From: Streptomyces sp. D2-8
GTDB lineage: Bacteria; Actinomycetota; Actinomycetes; Streptomycetales; Streptomycetaceae
Direction of reading: 5' to 3'
Assembly: GCF_023184515.1 (NCBI RefSeq)
Contig: NZ_JAAHBP010000020.1
Coordinates: 1 to 64,000 of the forward strand
DNA: 64,000 nucleotides
Numbering within the stretch: position 1 is the stretch's first letter; each line of letters starts with the position of its first letter. Positions 15,157 to 24,106 of this stretch are shown here, in pieces. The notes under the pieces are model-generated. The model did no database searches. It was not told the origin of the DNA and saw only the letters and a program-made list of their open reading frames with translations. The translations under genes and the position numbers were made by a program.

Positions 15157-17625
15157 GTGGGCACAGAAGAGGTGTGCGGCGTCGCCCGGCAGCGGTTCGA
15201 TGTGGCCGACGCGGCGCCCCTGTTGCTCGATCCACAGGGCGTGGTGACGGGCTGGACCAGCGGTGCCCGGCGGCTGCTGGCGTACCCCGCCTCCGAGGCG
15301 GTCGGCAGGAAACTGGCCGACCTGCTGGTGGCCGAGGACGCGCAGCGCGTGCCGGACCTGGTCGAGCGGTGCCGCAGGGACGGCGGCTGGACGGGACTGC
15401 TGACGGCCCGCCGCAGGGACGGGCGGCCGGTGAGGGTCATGGCCCGGATCGCCTCGGCCGAGGAGGCGCACGGCGGCTCGCGCTGGCTGATGCTCCTGTC
15501 GGAGCTGGCCGACGCCCCCGGCTGGAGCATGAGCCGCACGGTCCTGGAGCAGATGGCGGCCGGCGCCCCGGTCGGTATCGCGATCGTGGACACGGACCTG
15601 CGCTTCGTCTGGTCGAACGCCGCCCTGGAGCAGTTCGGCGGCGGTCCGGCGGCGCGGCGGCTCGGTCTGCGCTTCGCGGACGTCCAGCCGGGCATGGACG
15701 CCCAGGCGGTCGAGGCCCAGATGCGGCACGTGCTGGAGACCGGCGAGGCGGTGGTCGGCTACGAGCACGTGGGTCACGTGCGCTCGGCCCCGTTGCGCGA
15801 GACGGCGCACATGCTGTCCTTCACCCGGCTCGAGGACGACCGGGGCCATGCGATCGGCGTGTACTACACGGTCGTGGACATGACCGAGCGGCACCGCGCG
15901 CGGCAGCGGCTGGCGCTGCTCGACCGGGCCGGCGAGAGCATCGGCCGCAGCCTGGACCTCACACGCACCGCGCAGGAGCTGGCGGACGTGGCCGTGCCGG
16001 GGCTGGCCGACTTCGTCACCGTGGACCTGCTGGAGTCGGTGCTGCGGGGCGCCGAGCCGGCCCCCGGGCCGCTCGCGGACTCGGAGGAGCCGGTGGAACT
16101 GCGCCGCGCCGGCTACCGGTGTGTGCGGGACGACCTCGCGGAGGCCGTCATCGAGATCGGCGAGGTGGTGGCCTTCCGGGCCGGCACACCGCCCTTCCGC
16201 TGCCTGGCCACGGGACGGTCCTGGCGCGAGGAGCGGCTCGACCCGCTGACCCGGGACTGGACCACGGACACCCCGAGCGGCCGCCGGGCCACGTTCCGGG
16301 AGCTGGGCCTGCACAGCGTGATGACCGTGCCGATCAGCGCGCGCGGCACCACCCTGGGCATCACGACGTTCTACCGTCGCCACCACCGGGAGCCCTTCGA
16401 CGAGGGGGACCTGCGGCTGGCCGAGGACCTCGTCGCCCGCGCGGCCGTCTGCGTGGACAACGCCCGCCGCTACACCCGCGAGCGGGACGCCGCGCTCGTC
16501 CTGCAGCGCAGTCTGCTCCCCCACCGGCTGCCCGAGCAGGACGCCGTCGAGGTGGCCGCGTGCTACCGGCCGGCCGATGAGCTGACCGGTCTCGGCGGCG
16601 ACTGGTACGACCTCATCCCGCTGTCCGGGGCGCGTGTCGCGCTGGTCGTGGGCGAGGTGCCCGGGCACGGCATCGACGCCGCCGCGGCCATGGGGCAGCT
16701 GCGGACCGCCGTACGGACCCTGGCGGCTCTGGATCTGCCGCCCGAGGAGGTGCTGGCGCACCTCGACGACCTGGTGGCGCGGTCGGCGCGGGAGGAGGGT
16801 GCGGAGCCCGGCCCGGTGGGCTCCGCGGGGACGCAGGGCGTGGGCTCCGGGTGCCTGTACGTCGTCTACGACCCGGTCGACGGCGGGTGCACGATGGCCG
16901 CGGCGGGGCATCCCGCCCCGGCCGTGGTCCGGCCCGACGGCTCCGTCCTGTTCGTCGATCTGCCGCAGGGGCCGCCGCTCGGCGTGGGCGGCCCGCCCTT
17001 CGAGGCGGTCGAGCTGCCCCTGGCGGAGGGCAGCACGCTCGCGCTGCACACCGACGGGCTGCTGGCCCGGGGGGAGACCTGGGCCGTCGACGCGGGCCGG
17101 GAGCGGCTGCGCCGGGCACTGGAGCGGGTGGGTCCGCTCGAGTCGCATTGCAGGGCCGTGGTCGACGCGCTGGTCCCGGCCCGCCCGTACGACGACGTGG
17201 CCCTGCTGATGGCCCGGACGAAACGTCTCGGCGCCGGGCAGGTCGCGGTCTGGGAGCTGCCGTCGGACCCGGCCGTGGTCGCCGACGCCCGCCGCACGGC
17301 CACCCGGCAGCTGGCGCACTGGGGCCTGGACGAGCTGGCCTTCACCACCGAGCTGGTGGTGAGCGAGCTGGTCACCAACGCCATCCGGTACGCCACCGGG
17401 TCCATCCGGCTCCGGCTGATCCGGGAGCGCGCCCTGGTCTGCGAGGTCCTCGACGGCGGCGCCACCGCGCCCCATCTGCGCCATCCGCGTACGACGGACG
17501 AGGGCGGGCGCGGTCTACTGCTGGTCTCCCAGCTCACGCAGCGCTGGGGCACCCGGTTCGTCCCCGAAGGGAAGATCATCTGGGCCGAGCAGGCCCTGCC
17601 GGACTCCCGGCATGAGGCCGGTTGA
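15157..17625 (+). CDS. PAS-PAS-GAF-PP2C phosphatase with C-terminal ATPase domain
   Basis: A soluble 822-residue protein of the SpoIIE/RsbU type. The order is PAS (about 8-110), a second PAS (about 130-245, VGIAIVDTDLRFVWSN), GAF (about 260-440), PP2C_SIG (about 455-690) and a HATPase_c domain of the RsbW type (about 700-815, ELVVSELVTNAIRYA). Such proteins act on anti-sigma-factor antagonists. The first metal motif reads VGEVPGHG, with Glu where most members have Asp; the later LHTDGL and YDDVAL Asp residues are present. The GTG start has AGAGAGG 6 bp upstream. A second PP2C gene follows 56 bp on. Targets are not known. Confidence 0.9.
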   Translation: MGTEEVCGVARQRFDVADAAPLLLDPQGVVTGWTSGARRLLAYPASEAVGRKLADLLVAEDAQRVPDLVERCRRDGGWTGLLTARRRDGRPVRVMARIASAEEAHGGSRWLMLLSELADAPGWSMSRTVLEQMAAGAPVGIAIVDTDLRFVWSNAALEQFGGGPAARRLGLRFADVQPGMDAQAVEAQMRHVLETGEAVVGYEHVGHVRSAPLRETAHMLSFTRLEDDRGHAIGVYYTVVDMTERHRARQRLALLDRAGESIGRSLDLTRTAQELADVAVPGLADFVTVDLLESVLRGAEPAPGPLADSEEPVELRRAGYRCVRDDLAEAVIEIGEVVAFRAGTPPFRCLATGRSWREERLDPLTRDWTTDTPSGRRATFRELGLHSVMTVPISARGTTLGITTFYRRHHREPFDEGDLRLAEDLVARAAVCVDNARRYTRERDAALVLQRSLLPHRLPEQDAVEVAACYRPADELTGLGGDWYDLIPLSGARVALVVGEVPGHGIDAAAAMGQLRTAVRTLAALDLPPEEVLAHLDDLVARSAREEGAEPGPVGSAGTQGVGSGCLYVVYDPVDGGCTMAAAGHPAPAVVRPDGSVLFVDLPQGPPLGVGGPPFEAVELPLAEGSTLALHTDGLLARGETWAVDAGRERLRRALERVGPLESHCRAVVDALVPARPYDDVALLMARTKRLGAGQVAVWELPSDPAVVADARRTATRQLAHWGLDELAFTTELVVSELVTNAIRYATGSIRLRLIRERALVCEVLDGGATAPHLRHPRTTDEGGRGLLLVSQLTQRWGTRFVPEGKIIWAEQALPDSRHEAG

Positions 17626-17681
17626 GGTTCCCCCATACCGTGCGAAACTGGTGTGACCCCGGCAGCGGTGAGGCGGTGGCC

Positions 17682-18920
17682 ATGGCGGAGACGGCGATCG
17701 ACTACGGTGCGGTGTTCAAGGCCCTGCCCGGCATGGTGGCGCTCCTGACACCCGAACTCGTGTATGCGGACGTCAACGAGGAGTTCGTCCGCGTCTCCGG
17801 CCGCTCGCGCGAGCAGCTGATCGGCAAGTACCTGTTCGACGTCTTCCCGGACAACCCGAACGACTCGGCCGCGACGGGCATGCGCAACCTGGAGGCCTCG
17901 CTGTACCGCGTCCTGGCCACCGGCGAGCGCGACACCATGGCCCTGCAGCGCTACGACATCGAGGACCCGGAGCGGCCCGGCGAGTGGCAGAAGCGCTACT
18001 GGAGCCCGGTGAACGCGCCGCTGCTCGGCTCCGACGGCAAGGTCGTGCTGATCCTGCACCGCGTGGAGGAGGTCACGGAGCTGATCCGGGCCCGGGGCAG
18101 CTCCCCGGGGAACCGGGGCGGCCGGGCCCAGGTGCTGGAGGCCGAGCTGTACACCCGCGCCCGTGAGTTGCAGGAGCTCAACGAGCGGCTGCGCCAGGCG
18201 CACTCCCGGGAGCGGGAGGTGGCGCTGGCGTTGCAGGAGGCGATGCTGCCCGCGCCCCGGCAGGTCGGCAACCACCCGGCCGCCGTCCGGTACCGGCCCG
18301 CCGTGGGCGCGCTCAACGTGTGCGGGGACTGGTACGACCTGGTCGATCTGGTGGGCGGCGACCGGATCGGCGTGGCCGTGGGAGACGTGGTCGGGCACGG
18401 GCTGGAGGCCGCGGGCGTGATGGGCCAGCTGCGCAGTGCGCTCAGCGCGGCCTCCCGGGTCGCCGCGGGGCCGGCCCAGGCCCTGGACGTGGTGGGGCGC
18501 TACGCCCACGTGATCGACGGGGCCGAGTCGGCGACCGCCGTGACGACCTTCATCGACTGCGACCGGCACGTCATCACGTACAGCAGCGCCGGCCATCCCC
18601 CGCCCGTGCTCGTCCACGCCGACGGCCGCACGGAGTTTCTCGACCAGGCCACGGACACACCACTCGACGCCCGCCCGGACCCGATCCCCAGACCTCAGGC
18701 CGAGACCACGTTCTCGCCGGGCGCCACGCTCGTGCTGTACACGGACGGCCTGATCGAACGGCGGCGTGAGGACATCGACACGGGTCTGGACCGGCTCGCC
18801 CACTCCCTGCGCGAGCATCGGGCCCAGGACCTCGAGACCCTCGCCGACACCGTGCTGCTGGAGTTGCTGCCGCCCGGCGGCGCCACCGACGACACCGCGC
18901 TGATCATCGTGCGCCTGTGA
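17682..18920 (+). CDS. PAS-PP2C serine phosphatase (SpoIIE type)
   Basis: A 412-residue soluble protein. It has an N-terminal PAS domain (about 10-125, FKALPGMVALLTPELVYADV), a linker helix rich in Glu/Leu/Arg that may form a coiled coil (about 145-185), and a PP2C_SIG domain (about 190-412). That domain has GDWYDLVDL, VGDVVGHGLEAA, SAGHPPPVL, LYTDGLIERR and TDDTALI, so all metal Asp positions are filled, unlike in the neighbour upstream. The start at 17682 follows a GTGAGG site and gives MAETAIDYGAVF. It probably shares a transcript with the larger phosphatase and acts in the same sigma-factor partner-switching circuit (inferred). Confidence 0.9.
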   Translation: MAETAIDYGAVFKALPGMVALLTPELVYADVNEEFVRVSGRSREQLIGKYLFDVFPDNPNDSAATGMRNLEASLYRVLATGERDTMALQRYDIEDPERPGEWQKRYWSPVNAPLLGSDGKVVLILHRVEEVTELIRARGSSPGNRGGRAQVLEAELYTRARELQELNERLRQAHSREREVALALQEAMLPAPRQVGNHPAAVRYRPAVGALNVCGDWYDLVDLVGGDRIGVAVGDVVGHGLEAAGVMGQLRSALSAASRVAAGPAQALDVVGRYAHVIDGAESATAVTTFIDCDRHVITYSSAGHPPPVLVHADGRTEFLDQATDTPLDARPDPIPRPQAETTFSPGATLVLYTDGLIERRREDIDTGLDRLAHSLREHRAQDLETLADTVLLELLPPGGATDDTALIIVRL

Positions 18921-18934
18921 CCGGCAGCCTGGAC

Positions 18935-19390
18935 CTACAGACGGGTCTTGCCGTGGTCGAGCAGCCGGACGCGGTCGACGTTCTGCCGGTCCTCGGCCTC
19001 CGCGCTGGGCTCACCGGCGAACCACGCGTCGAGGATCTCCGACAGCAGCGGCTCCGACGTCAGCCGCAGGCTGAGCGCGAGCACGTTGGCGTCGTTCCAG
19101 CGGCGCGCGCCGTCGGCCGTGTAGGCGTCCGTGCACAGGGCGGCCCGCACGCCGGGCACCTTGTTCGCGGCGATCGAGGCGCCCGTGCCGGTCCAGCAGC
19201 ACACCACCGCCTGGTCGGCCGTACCCTCGGCGACCTCGCGGGCCGCGGCCTCGGAGCACACCGCCCACTGCGGGTCGTCGTCCGCGAGCAGCGCGCCGTG
19301 CGGGCGCACCTCGTGCCCCCGCTCGCGCAGGGCGGCCACGAGGGAGCGGGCGACGGGTTCGTCCATGTCCGAGGAAACAGAGATCCGCAT
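18935..19390 (-). CDS. RpiB/LacAB-family sugar-phosphate isomerase
   Basis: A 151-residue protein of the ribose 5-phosphate isomerase B fold, starting MRISVSSDMDEPVARSLVAA. The nucleophile region reads VVCCWTGTGASIAANK; the second Cys aligns with the catalytic Cys of E. coli RpiB. The phosphate/ring-opening His of RpiB (HNDANVL type) is replaced by Trp in RRWNDANVLALS. The substrate may thus be another aldose or ketose phosphate. It converges with the PP2C gene, with 14 bp between their stops. It should not be named rpiB without more evidence. Confidence 0.8.
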   Translation of the reverse strand: MRISVSSDMDEPVARSLVAALRERGHEVRPHGALLADDDPQWAVCSEAAAREVAEGTADQAVVCCWTGTGASIAANKVPGVRAALCTDAYTADGARRWNDANVLALSLRLTSEPLLSEILDAWFAGEPSAEAEDRQNVDRVRLLDHGKTRL

Positions 19391-19743
19391 GCCTGGCAGG
19401 TTACTCGGCTGGGCGGCCGGGGCCACCGGCCCACAGCAGCCGTCCGCCTGCAAGAGCCACCGGCCCGCCACGCACCACCGCTATCGCGCCAGGCCACCCG
19501 TTCGGCTTGCCCGTCACCCGGGCGGCGCAGCACGCTGGTCCCGCGGTCCTCCCCAGCCGCATGAGCACCACCGGATACACCCACCTGACTGACCATCAGT
19601 CAAATGGCGAAGGATCTGTGCGGTCCGCCCGCACGAGGTGCCCGGTGGCCGCTCCTGCACCTACACTGGCACCCCACGACATGCCGGTTGACCTGCTGGA
19701 ACGCGGCGGTTGAGTCCACCGCGAGAGTCGAGGAGCGCCCGCT
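19391..19743. other. Gene-free stretch of 353 bp before plsC
   Basis: Divergent promoter region between the isomerase and acyltransferase genes. Apart from the palindrome at 19586-19602 and a GAGGAG ribosome site near 19730, nothing is recognised. Open frames here are short and lack the expected codon pattern. Confidence 0.6.
19586..19602. promoter_or_regulatory. Perfect TetR-type palindrome upstream of plsC
   Basis: TGACTGA-CCA-TCAGTCA: 7-bp arms and a 3-bp spacer, in the style of TetR operators. It lies about 140 bp before the acyltransferase start. No tetR gene is adjacent. Confidence 0.6.
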
Positions 19744-20463
19744 TTGTTCTACTACCTGCTGAAATACGTACTTCTGGGCCCGCTGCTGCGACTGGTCTTC
19801 CGGCCTCGCATAGAAGGCCTGGAGCACGTTCCCTCGGAGGGCGCGGCCATCATCGCCGGCAACCATCTGTCGTTCTCGGACCACTTCCTGATGCCGGCGA
19901 TCCTCAAACGGCGCATCACCTTCCTCGCGAAGGCCGAGTACTTCACGGGCCCGGGCGTCAAGGGCCGCCTGACGGCCTTCTTCTTCCGCAGCGCGGGACA
20001 GATCCCGGTCGACCGCTCCGGCAAGGACGCGGGCCAGGCCGCGATCCGCGAGGGCCTCGGCGTGCTGAGCAAGGACGAGCTGCTCGGCATCTACCCCGAG
20101 GGCACCCGCTCGCACGACGGCCGGCTCTACAAGGGCAAGGTCGGGGTGGCGGTGATGGCCCTCAAGGCCGGCGTCCCGGTGATCCCCTGCGCGATGATCG
20201 GCACCTTCGAGGCCCAGCCGCCCGGCAAGGTCATCCCCAACGTCCACCCCGTCGTGATCCGCTTCGGCAAACCCCTCGACTTCTCCCGCTACGAGGGCAT
20301 GGAGAACGAGAAGGCCATCCTGCGCGCCATCACCGACGAGATCATGTACGCGATCCTCTCCCTGTCCGAGCAGGAGTACGTCGACCGGTACGCGGCCGTG
20401 GTGAAGGCCGAGGAGACCGCCGCCAACAAGGAACGCAAGTTCCGTCGCATGCCCCTCAGCTGA
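19744..20463 (+). CDS. plsC: 1-acyl-sn-glycerol-3-phosphate acyltransferase
   Basis: Transfers an acyl chain to lysophosphatidic acid in phospholipid synthesis, at the membrane. 239 residues. The HX4D motif is GNHLSFSDH (His41, Asp46) and the substrate motif is YPEGTRSHDG (Glu119 region). The N-terminus (MFYYLLKYVLLGPLLRLVF) is a hydrophobic membrane anchor. The start is TTG with GAGGAG upstream. A perfect 17-bp palindrome in the leader suggests repression by an unlinked TetR protein. Streptomyces has several PlsC-like proteins, so a role in another lipid is possible. Confidence 0.9.
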   Translation: MFYYLLKYVLLGPLLRLVFRPRIEGLEHVPSEGAAIIAGNHLSFSDHFLMPAILKRRITFLAKAEYFTGPGVKGRLTAFFFRSAGQIPVDRSGKDAGQAAIREGLGVLSKDELLGIYPEGTRSHDGRLYKGKVGVAVMALKAGVPVIPCAMIGTFEAQPPGKVIPNVHPVVIRFGKPLDFSRYEGMENEKAILRAITDEIMYAILSLSEQEYVDRYAAVVKAEETAANKERKFRRMPLS

Positions 20464-20521
20464 GCTCTGCTGTCGGCTGAGCCGGTTCCCGGGGCGGCTT
20501 CCGGCGGCCTACGGTCGCGGC

Positions 20522-21553
20522 ATGAGACGTGCTGTGGTGATCGGAGCGGGCGGGCAGATCGGGAGGCCGGCCGTGGAGGCGCTGGCGCGGGACGGCTGGG
20601 AGGTGACGGCCGCCTCGCGCGGCGGCGGACGGGCCGAGAACTGGCCCGGCGAGGTGCGCGCGCGGCGGCTGGACCGGGAGGACGACGCAGCGCTCGGCGC
20701 GCTGATCGGCGACGGCTGCGACCTCGTGGTCGACATGGTCGCCTATGAGGCCCGGCACGCAGAGCAGTTGACGGGCCTGGCCGACCGGATCGGCTCGGCC
20801 GTGGTGGTGTCGACCGCGTCGGTGTACGCGGACGGCAAGGGCCGCGGCTTCGACACCATGGGCGAGCCGGACGGCCTCCCGCAGTACCCGGTTCCGATCG
20901 CGGAGGATCAGGCGACGGTCCCGCCGGGGGACGCCACGTACAGCACCCGCAAGGTGGCCCTGGAGCGTGAACTCCTCTCGGTGGGCGACCGGTTGCCCAC
21001 GACCGTACTGCGCCCGGCCGCGATCCACGGACCGTACAGCCCGCTCCCCCGGGAGCTGTACTTCGTCAAACGGATCCTCGACGGCCGGCGCAGAAGGGTG
21101 CTCGCCTTCCGGGGCGAGAGCCTCTTCCACACCTCGGCCGCGCGCAACATCGCCGAACTGATCCGGCTGGCGGCGACCCGGCCGGGCTCGCGGGTGCTCA
21201 ACGCCTGCGATCCGCAGCCGCCGACAGTGAAGGAGATCGGGGCCGCTGTGGACGCGGTCATGGGAGTGGAGACGGAGACCGTCCTGCTGAACGGACCGGC
21301 GCAGGCCTCCGTGGGCAGCTCGCCCTGGTCGGTGGAGCTGCCGGTGGTGTGCGATATGTCCGCCGCGGAACGGGAGCTGGGCTACCGGCCGGTCGTGTCC
21401 TACCAGGACAGCCTGCCGGAGACGGTCGACCGGCTCACCCGCCGGCTGTCCGGGCAGGACTGGCGCGAGGCGTTCCCCACCCTCGCCCGTGCCTACCCGG
21501 ACCTCTTCGACTACGCGGCCGAGGACGCCTGGTTCGCGGTCCGGTCGGCATGA
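20522..21553 (+). CDS. NAD-dependent epimerase/reductase (extended SDR-like)
   Basis: 343 residues with an N-terminal Rossmann fold: VVIGAGGQIGRPAVEAL carries the GxGGxxG nucleotide loop. The region after SAVVVSTASVYADG gives the catalytic Ser area, and TYSTRKVALE holds a YxxxK-like motif (Tyr-Ser-Thr-Arg-Lys) as in extended SDRs. The C-terminal half (RNIAELIRLA, VCDMSAAERELGYRP) resembles sugar-nucleotide epimerases/reductases. The substrate is unknown. It is a single gene that converges with the aminopeptidase gene and ends in a shared bidirectional terminator. Confidence 0.8.
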   Translation: MRRAVVIGAGGQIGRPAVEALARDGWEVTAASRGGGRAENWPGEVRARRLDREDDAALGALIGDGCDLVVDMVAYEARHAEQLTGLADRIGSAVVVSTASVYADGKGRGFDTMGEPDGLPQYPVPIAEDQATVPPGDATYSTRKVALERELLSVGDRLPTTVLRPAAIHGPYSPLPRELYFVKRILDGRRRRVLAFRGESLFHTSAARNIAELIRLAATRPGSRVLNACDPQPPTVKEIGAAVDAVMGVETETVLLNGPAQASVGSSPWSVELPVVCDMSAAERELGYRPVVSYQDSLPETVDRLTRRLSGQDWREAFPTLARAYPDLFDYAAEDAWFAVRSA

Positions 21554-21557
21554 GGAA

Positions 21558-21583
21558 AGGGCGGCCGGGTTTCCGGCCGCCCC
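21558..21583. terminator. Bidirectional terminator between SDR and aminopeptidase genes
   Basis: GGGCGGCCGG (21559-21568) pairs perfectly with CCGGCCGCCC (21573-21582) around a GTTT loop. It sits between two convergent stops. Confidence 0.8.
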
Positions 21584-21598
21584 TCGTCAGCGTACGGA

Positions 21599-23206
21599 CT
21601 ACGGCTTGGGCGTGGCGTGCGGTGTGCACGTCACGTCGGCGCCGTCCAGCTTGCCGGTGAGCAGGTAGCTGTCCACCCGGGGGTTGATGCACGGGTTGAC
21701 GAGGCTGGTCACGCCGTGGGAGCCGGCGTCCTTCTCCGTGATCAGGCGGGAGCCCTTGAACCGCTTGTGCAGTTCCACGGCGCCCGCGTACGGGGTGGCC
21801 GCGTCCCGCTCGGACTGGACGATGAGCACGCCGGGCAGGCCCTTGCCGGTCTTGACGTTCACCGGCGTCTGCTGCTTGGCCGGCCAGGTGGCGCACGGCA
21901 GGTTCATCCAGGCGTTGGCCCAGGTCATGAAGGGGTGGTCCTTGTGGAGCCGCGTGTTGTCGCGGTCCCACTTGCGCCAGCTGGTGGGCCACTTGGCGTC
22001 GGCGCACTCCACGGCCGTGTAGACGGCGTTGCCGTTCTCCGAGGACGCGTTGCCCGCCGTGTCGGACAGGTCGGGGGCGGCGGCGGCGACGAGCGCCTGG
22101 GTGTCCCCGGCGACGTACTTGCTGAAGACCGACGCGACCGGCGCCCAAGCGGAGTCGTAGTACGGGGCGCTCTGGAAGAAGGAGATGAGCTCGGCCGGGC
22201 CGACCACCCCGCCGATGGGGTTCTTCTTCGCGGTGGCGCGCAGCTCGAGCCACTTCGCCTGGACGTCGGCACGGGTCGTGCCGAGGTGGTAGGTCGCGTC
22301 GTGCTGGGCGACCCAGTCCTGCCAGTCCTTCCAGCGGCCCTCGAACGCGACGTCCTGGTCCAGGTTGGCCTGGTACCAGATCTTCTCGCGGGACGGGTTG
22401 ACGACGCTGTCGACGACCATGCGGCGCACGTGGTCCGGGAAGAGGGTGCCGTAGACGGCGCCCAGGTAGGTGCCGTAGGAGACGCCGAGGAAGTTGAGCT
22501 TCTTCTCGCCGAGGGCGGCGCGGATGACGTCGAGGTCGCGCGCGGTGTTCGGCGTGGTCATGTGCGGCAGCATCCAACCGCTGCGCTCCTGGCAGCCCTC
22601 GGCGTACTCGCGGGCCAGCTTGCGCTGGGCGAGCTTGTCGGCCTCGGAGTCGGGCACCGGGTCCGCCTTGGGTGCCTTGACGAACTCCTGCGGGTCGACG
22701 CAGGAGATGGGCGTGGACTTGCCGACACCGCGCGGGTCGAAGCCCACGAAGTCATAGGCCTTGGCCGCGTTGGCCCAGACCGCGTTCTTGTTGGTGACCC
22801 GGGCCGGGAAGCGCAGTCCGGAGCCGCCGGGGCCGCCGGGGTTGTAGATCAGCGCGCCCTGCCGCTCGGCCTTCGTGCCCGTGTTGCCGATGCGGTCGAC
22901 GGCGAGCTTGATCTGCTTGCCGTGGGGCTTGGCGTAGTCGAGCGGCACGGTGACGTACCCGCACTGGATCGGCTTGGCCAGGTTCCAGTCGGCGGGGCAG
23001 TCCTGCCAGTCGATGCCCGCCTTCGCGGCCCGGGCGGCGGCGATCGCGGTGCCGCGGGCCTCCCGGTCCTGGCCGTGGCCGCTGCCCGCGCTCGCGCTCG
23101 CGTTCGCGGTGGGCGCCGCGACGGCGCCGGCTATCAGCGTGGCCGTGACGAGCGCGCCGGCCGAACCCAGCGCCGCCACCCGCCTCTTCGGTCTCGAACC
23201 CCTCAA
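21599..23206 (-). CDS. tap: Secreted tripeptidyl aminopeptidase (alpha/beta hydrolase)
   Basis: A 535-residue exoenzyme that removes tripeptides from protein N-termini. The signal peptide has the basic start MRGSRPKRRVA, a hydrophobic stretch to about residue 30 and Ala-rich cleavage sites (ANASA). The hydrolase domain has the oxyanion NPGGPGGSG and nucleophile Ser243 in FLGVSYGTYLG, then the TAP-like C-terminal domain (about 420-535) with GSHGVTS holding the catalytic His. Four Cys residues could make disulfides. Two palindromes lie just upstream of the start. The close match to the Streptomyces Tap/SlpD/SlpE group is from family knowledge. Confidence 0.9.
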   Translation of the reverse strand: MRGSRPKRRVAALGSAGALVTATLIAGAVAAPTANASASAGSGHGQDREARGTAIAAARAAKAGIDWQDCPADWNLAKPIQCGYVTVPLDYAKPHGKQIKLAVDRIGNTGTKAERQGALIYNPGGPGGSGLRFPARVTNKNAVWANAAKAYDFVGFDPRGVGKSTPISCVDPQEFVKAPKADPVPDSEADKLAQRKLAREYAEGCQERSGWMLPHMTTPNTARDLDVIRAALGEKKLNFLGVSYGTYLGAVYGTLFPDHVRRMVVDSVVNPSREKIWYQANLDQDVAFEGRWKDWQDWVAQHDATYHLGTTRADVQAKWLELRATAKKNPIGGVVGPAELISFFQSAPYYDSAWAPVASVFSKYVAGDTQALVAAAAPDLSDTAGNASSENGNAVYTAVECADAKWPTSWRKWDRDNTRLHKDHPFMTWANAWMNLPCATWPAKQQTPVNVKTGKGLPGVLIVQSERDAATPYAGAVELHKRFKGSRLITEKDAGSHGVTSLVNPCINPRVDSYLLTGKLDGADVTCTPHATPKP

Positions 23207-23240
23207 GGGGGACCTCCCCGTACCTCGTTGCGATCAGTAC

Positions 23241-23276
23241 GGAGGATCCTCCCTGTTGTTAGGTTCCTGACAACAG
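23241..23276. promoter_or_regulatory. Adjacent palindromes upstream of tap
   Basis: GGAGGATCCTCC (23241-23252) is perfect. It is followed directly by CTGTTGT-N10-ACAACAG (23253-23276). They lie 35-70 bp upstream of the aminopeptidase start, in its leader or promoter. Confidence 0.5.
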
Positions 23277-23336
23277 AGTCGGGCGCCCTTCTTTGCCAAT
23301 CCGATAAACGGAGAGTTCGTTCTGTTCTGCGGACGC

Positions 23337-24104
23337 CTACGTCCGCGGGAGCGACGTGAGGGCCTCGTCGAGCAGCCGCCGCAGCCGGAGGGCGTCCGGC
23401 GCCACCGCCGTCACCAGCGCGGCGGGCCCGGCGAGCGGCACCACCGAGGCCCCCTCCCCCAGCACCCGGGCCGCCACCGGCTCGGCGGCGAACTCCGGTT
23501 GTACGACGACCAGTTGGCCGACCGCCCGATGACCCGCCAGCACGGCGGGCCCGTCCCAGCCGCCCGGCGCGCCGGGCCCGCAGGCCAATTCCTGGTCGAG
23601 CACGACCTGCCCGGCGACCCGCACCGTCAGACGGCTCGTGAGCCGCCCGGGTTCCTCACCGACGCGCCCGAGCACCTGCTCCTCGCGCAGCACGAGCCGG
23701 GCGGTGGCGGCGAGCTCGACCCGGGTGGTGACAGACAGGTCACTGCCGTGGGCGGAGATCAACTGCTCGGGCAGCCAGTGCAGTTCGCCGTGATCGGCGA
23801 CATTGAGCCGGACGTCGTAACGGGCATCGCCCTTCGCCTGCCCGGGCAGCGCGATCGTGGCGGCGGCCGAGCCCACGGACAGCCGCGCTCCCTCTTCCAC
23901 CCGGCCCACCAGGGTGAAGTGGTCACCGCCGAGCGGCCCGCTCATCGCGCCGACCAGCATGACCCGCGCCTCGGCGCCGGTGGCCCGGGTGCGCCGCAGC
24001 GCCAGCGGCCCGTCGCTCTCCAGCACGGGCAGCGAGGTCCCGCCGCGCCCGTCGTCACGGGCGACGATCCGCGCGACGGACCGCACCCCGGCACCGGCAC
24101 TCAC
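23337..24104 (-). CDS. ureD: Urease accessory protein UreD
   Basis: A 255-residue scaffold for urease nickel insertion, working with UreF and UreG. UreD traits include GPLGGDHFTLVGRVEEGARL, WLPEQLI and LTSRLTVRVAGQVVLDQ. The GTG at 24104 (VSAGAGVRSV) is chosen because it starts 2 bp after the ureG stop. It is the last gene of the urease cluster and ends 131 bp before the tap start. Confidence 0.9.
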   Translation of the reverse strand: MSAGAGVRSVARIVARDDGRGGTSLPVLESDGPLALRRTRATGAEARVMLVGAMSGPLGGDHFTLVGRVEEGARLSVGSAAATIALPGQAKGDARYDVRLNVADHGELHWLPEQLISAHGSDLSVTTRVELAATARLVLREEQVLGRVGEEPGRLTSRLTVRVAGQVVLDQELACGPGAPGGWDGPAVLAGHRAVGQLVVVQPEFAAEPVAARVLGEGASVVPLAGPAALVTAVAPDALRLRRLLDEALTSLPRT

Positions 24105-24106
24105 GC

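Noticed and set aside
13104..15695. Minus-strand frame of 863 codons over rocD and the hairpin array
   Set aside because: Antisense shadow plus repeat translation; the repeated PPFRLRGGG-type peptides come from the tandem DNA units and no start/ribosome site fits.
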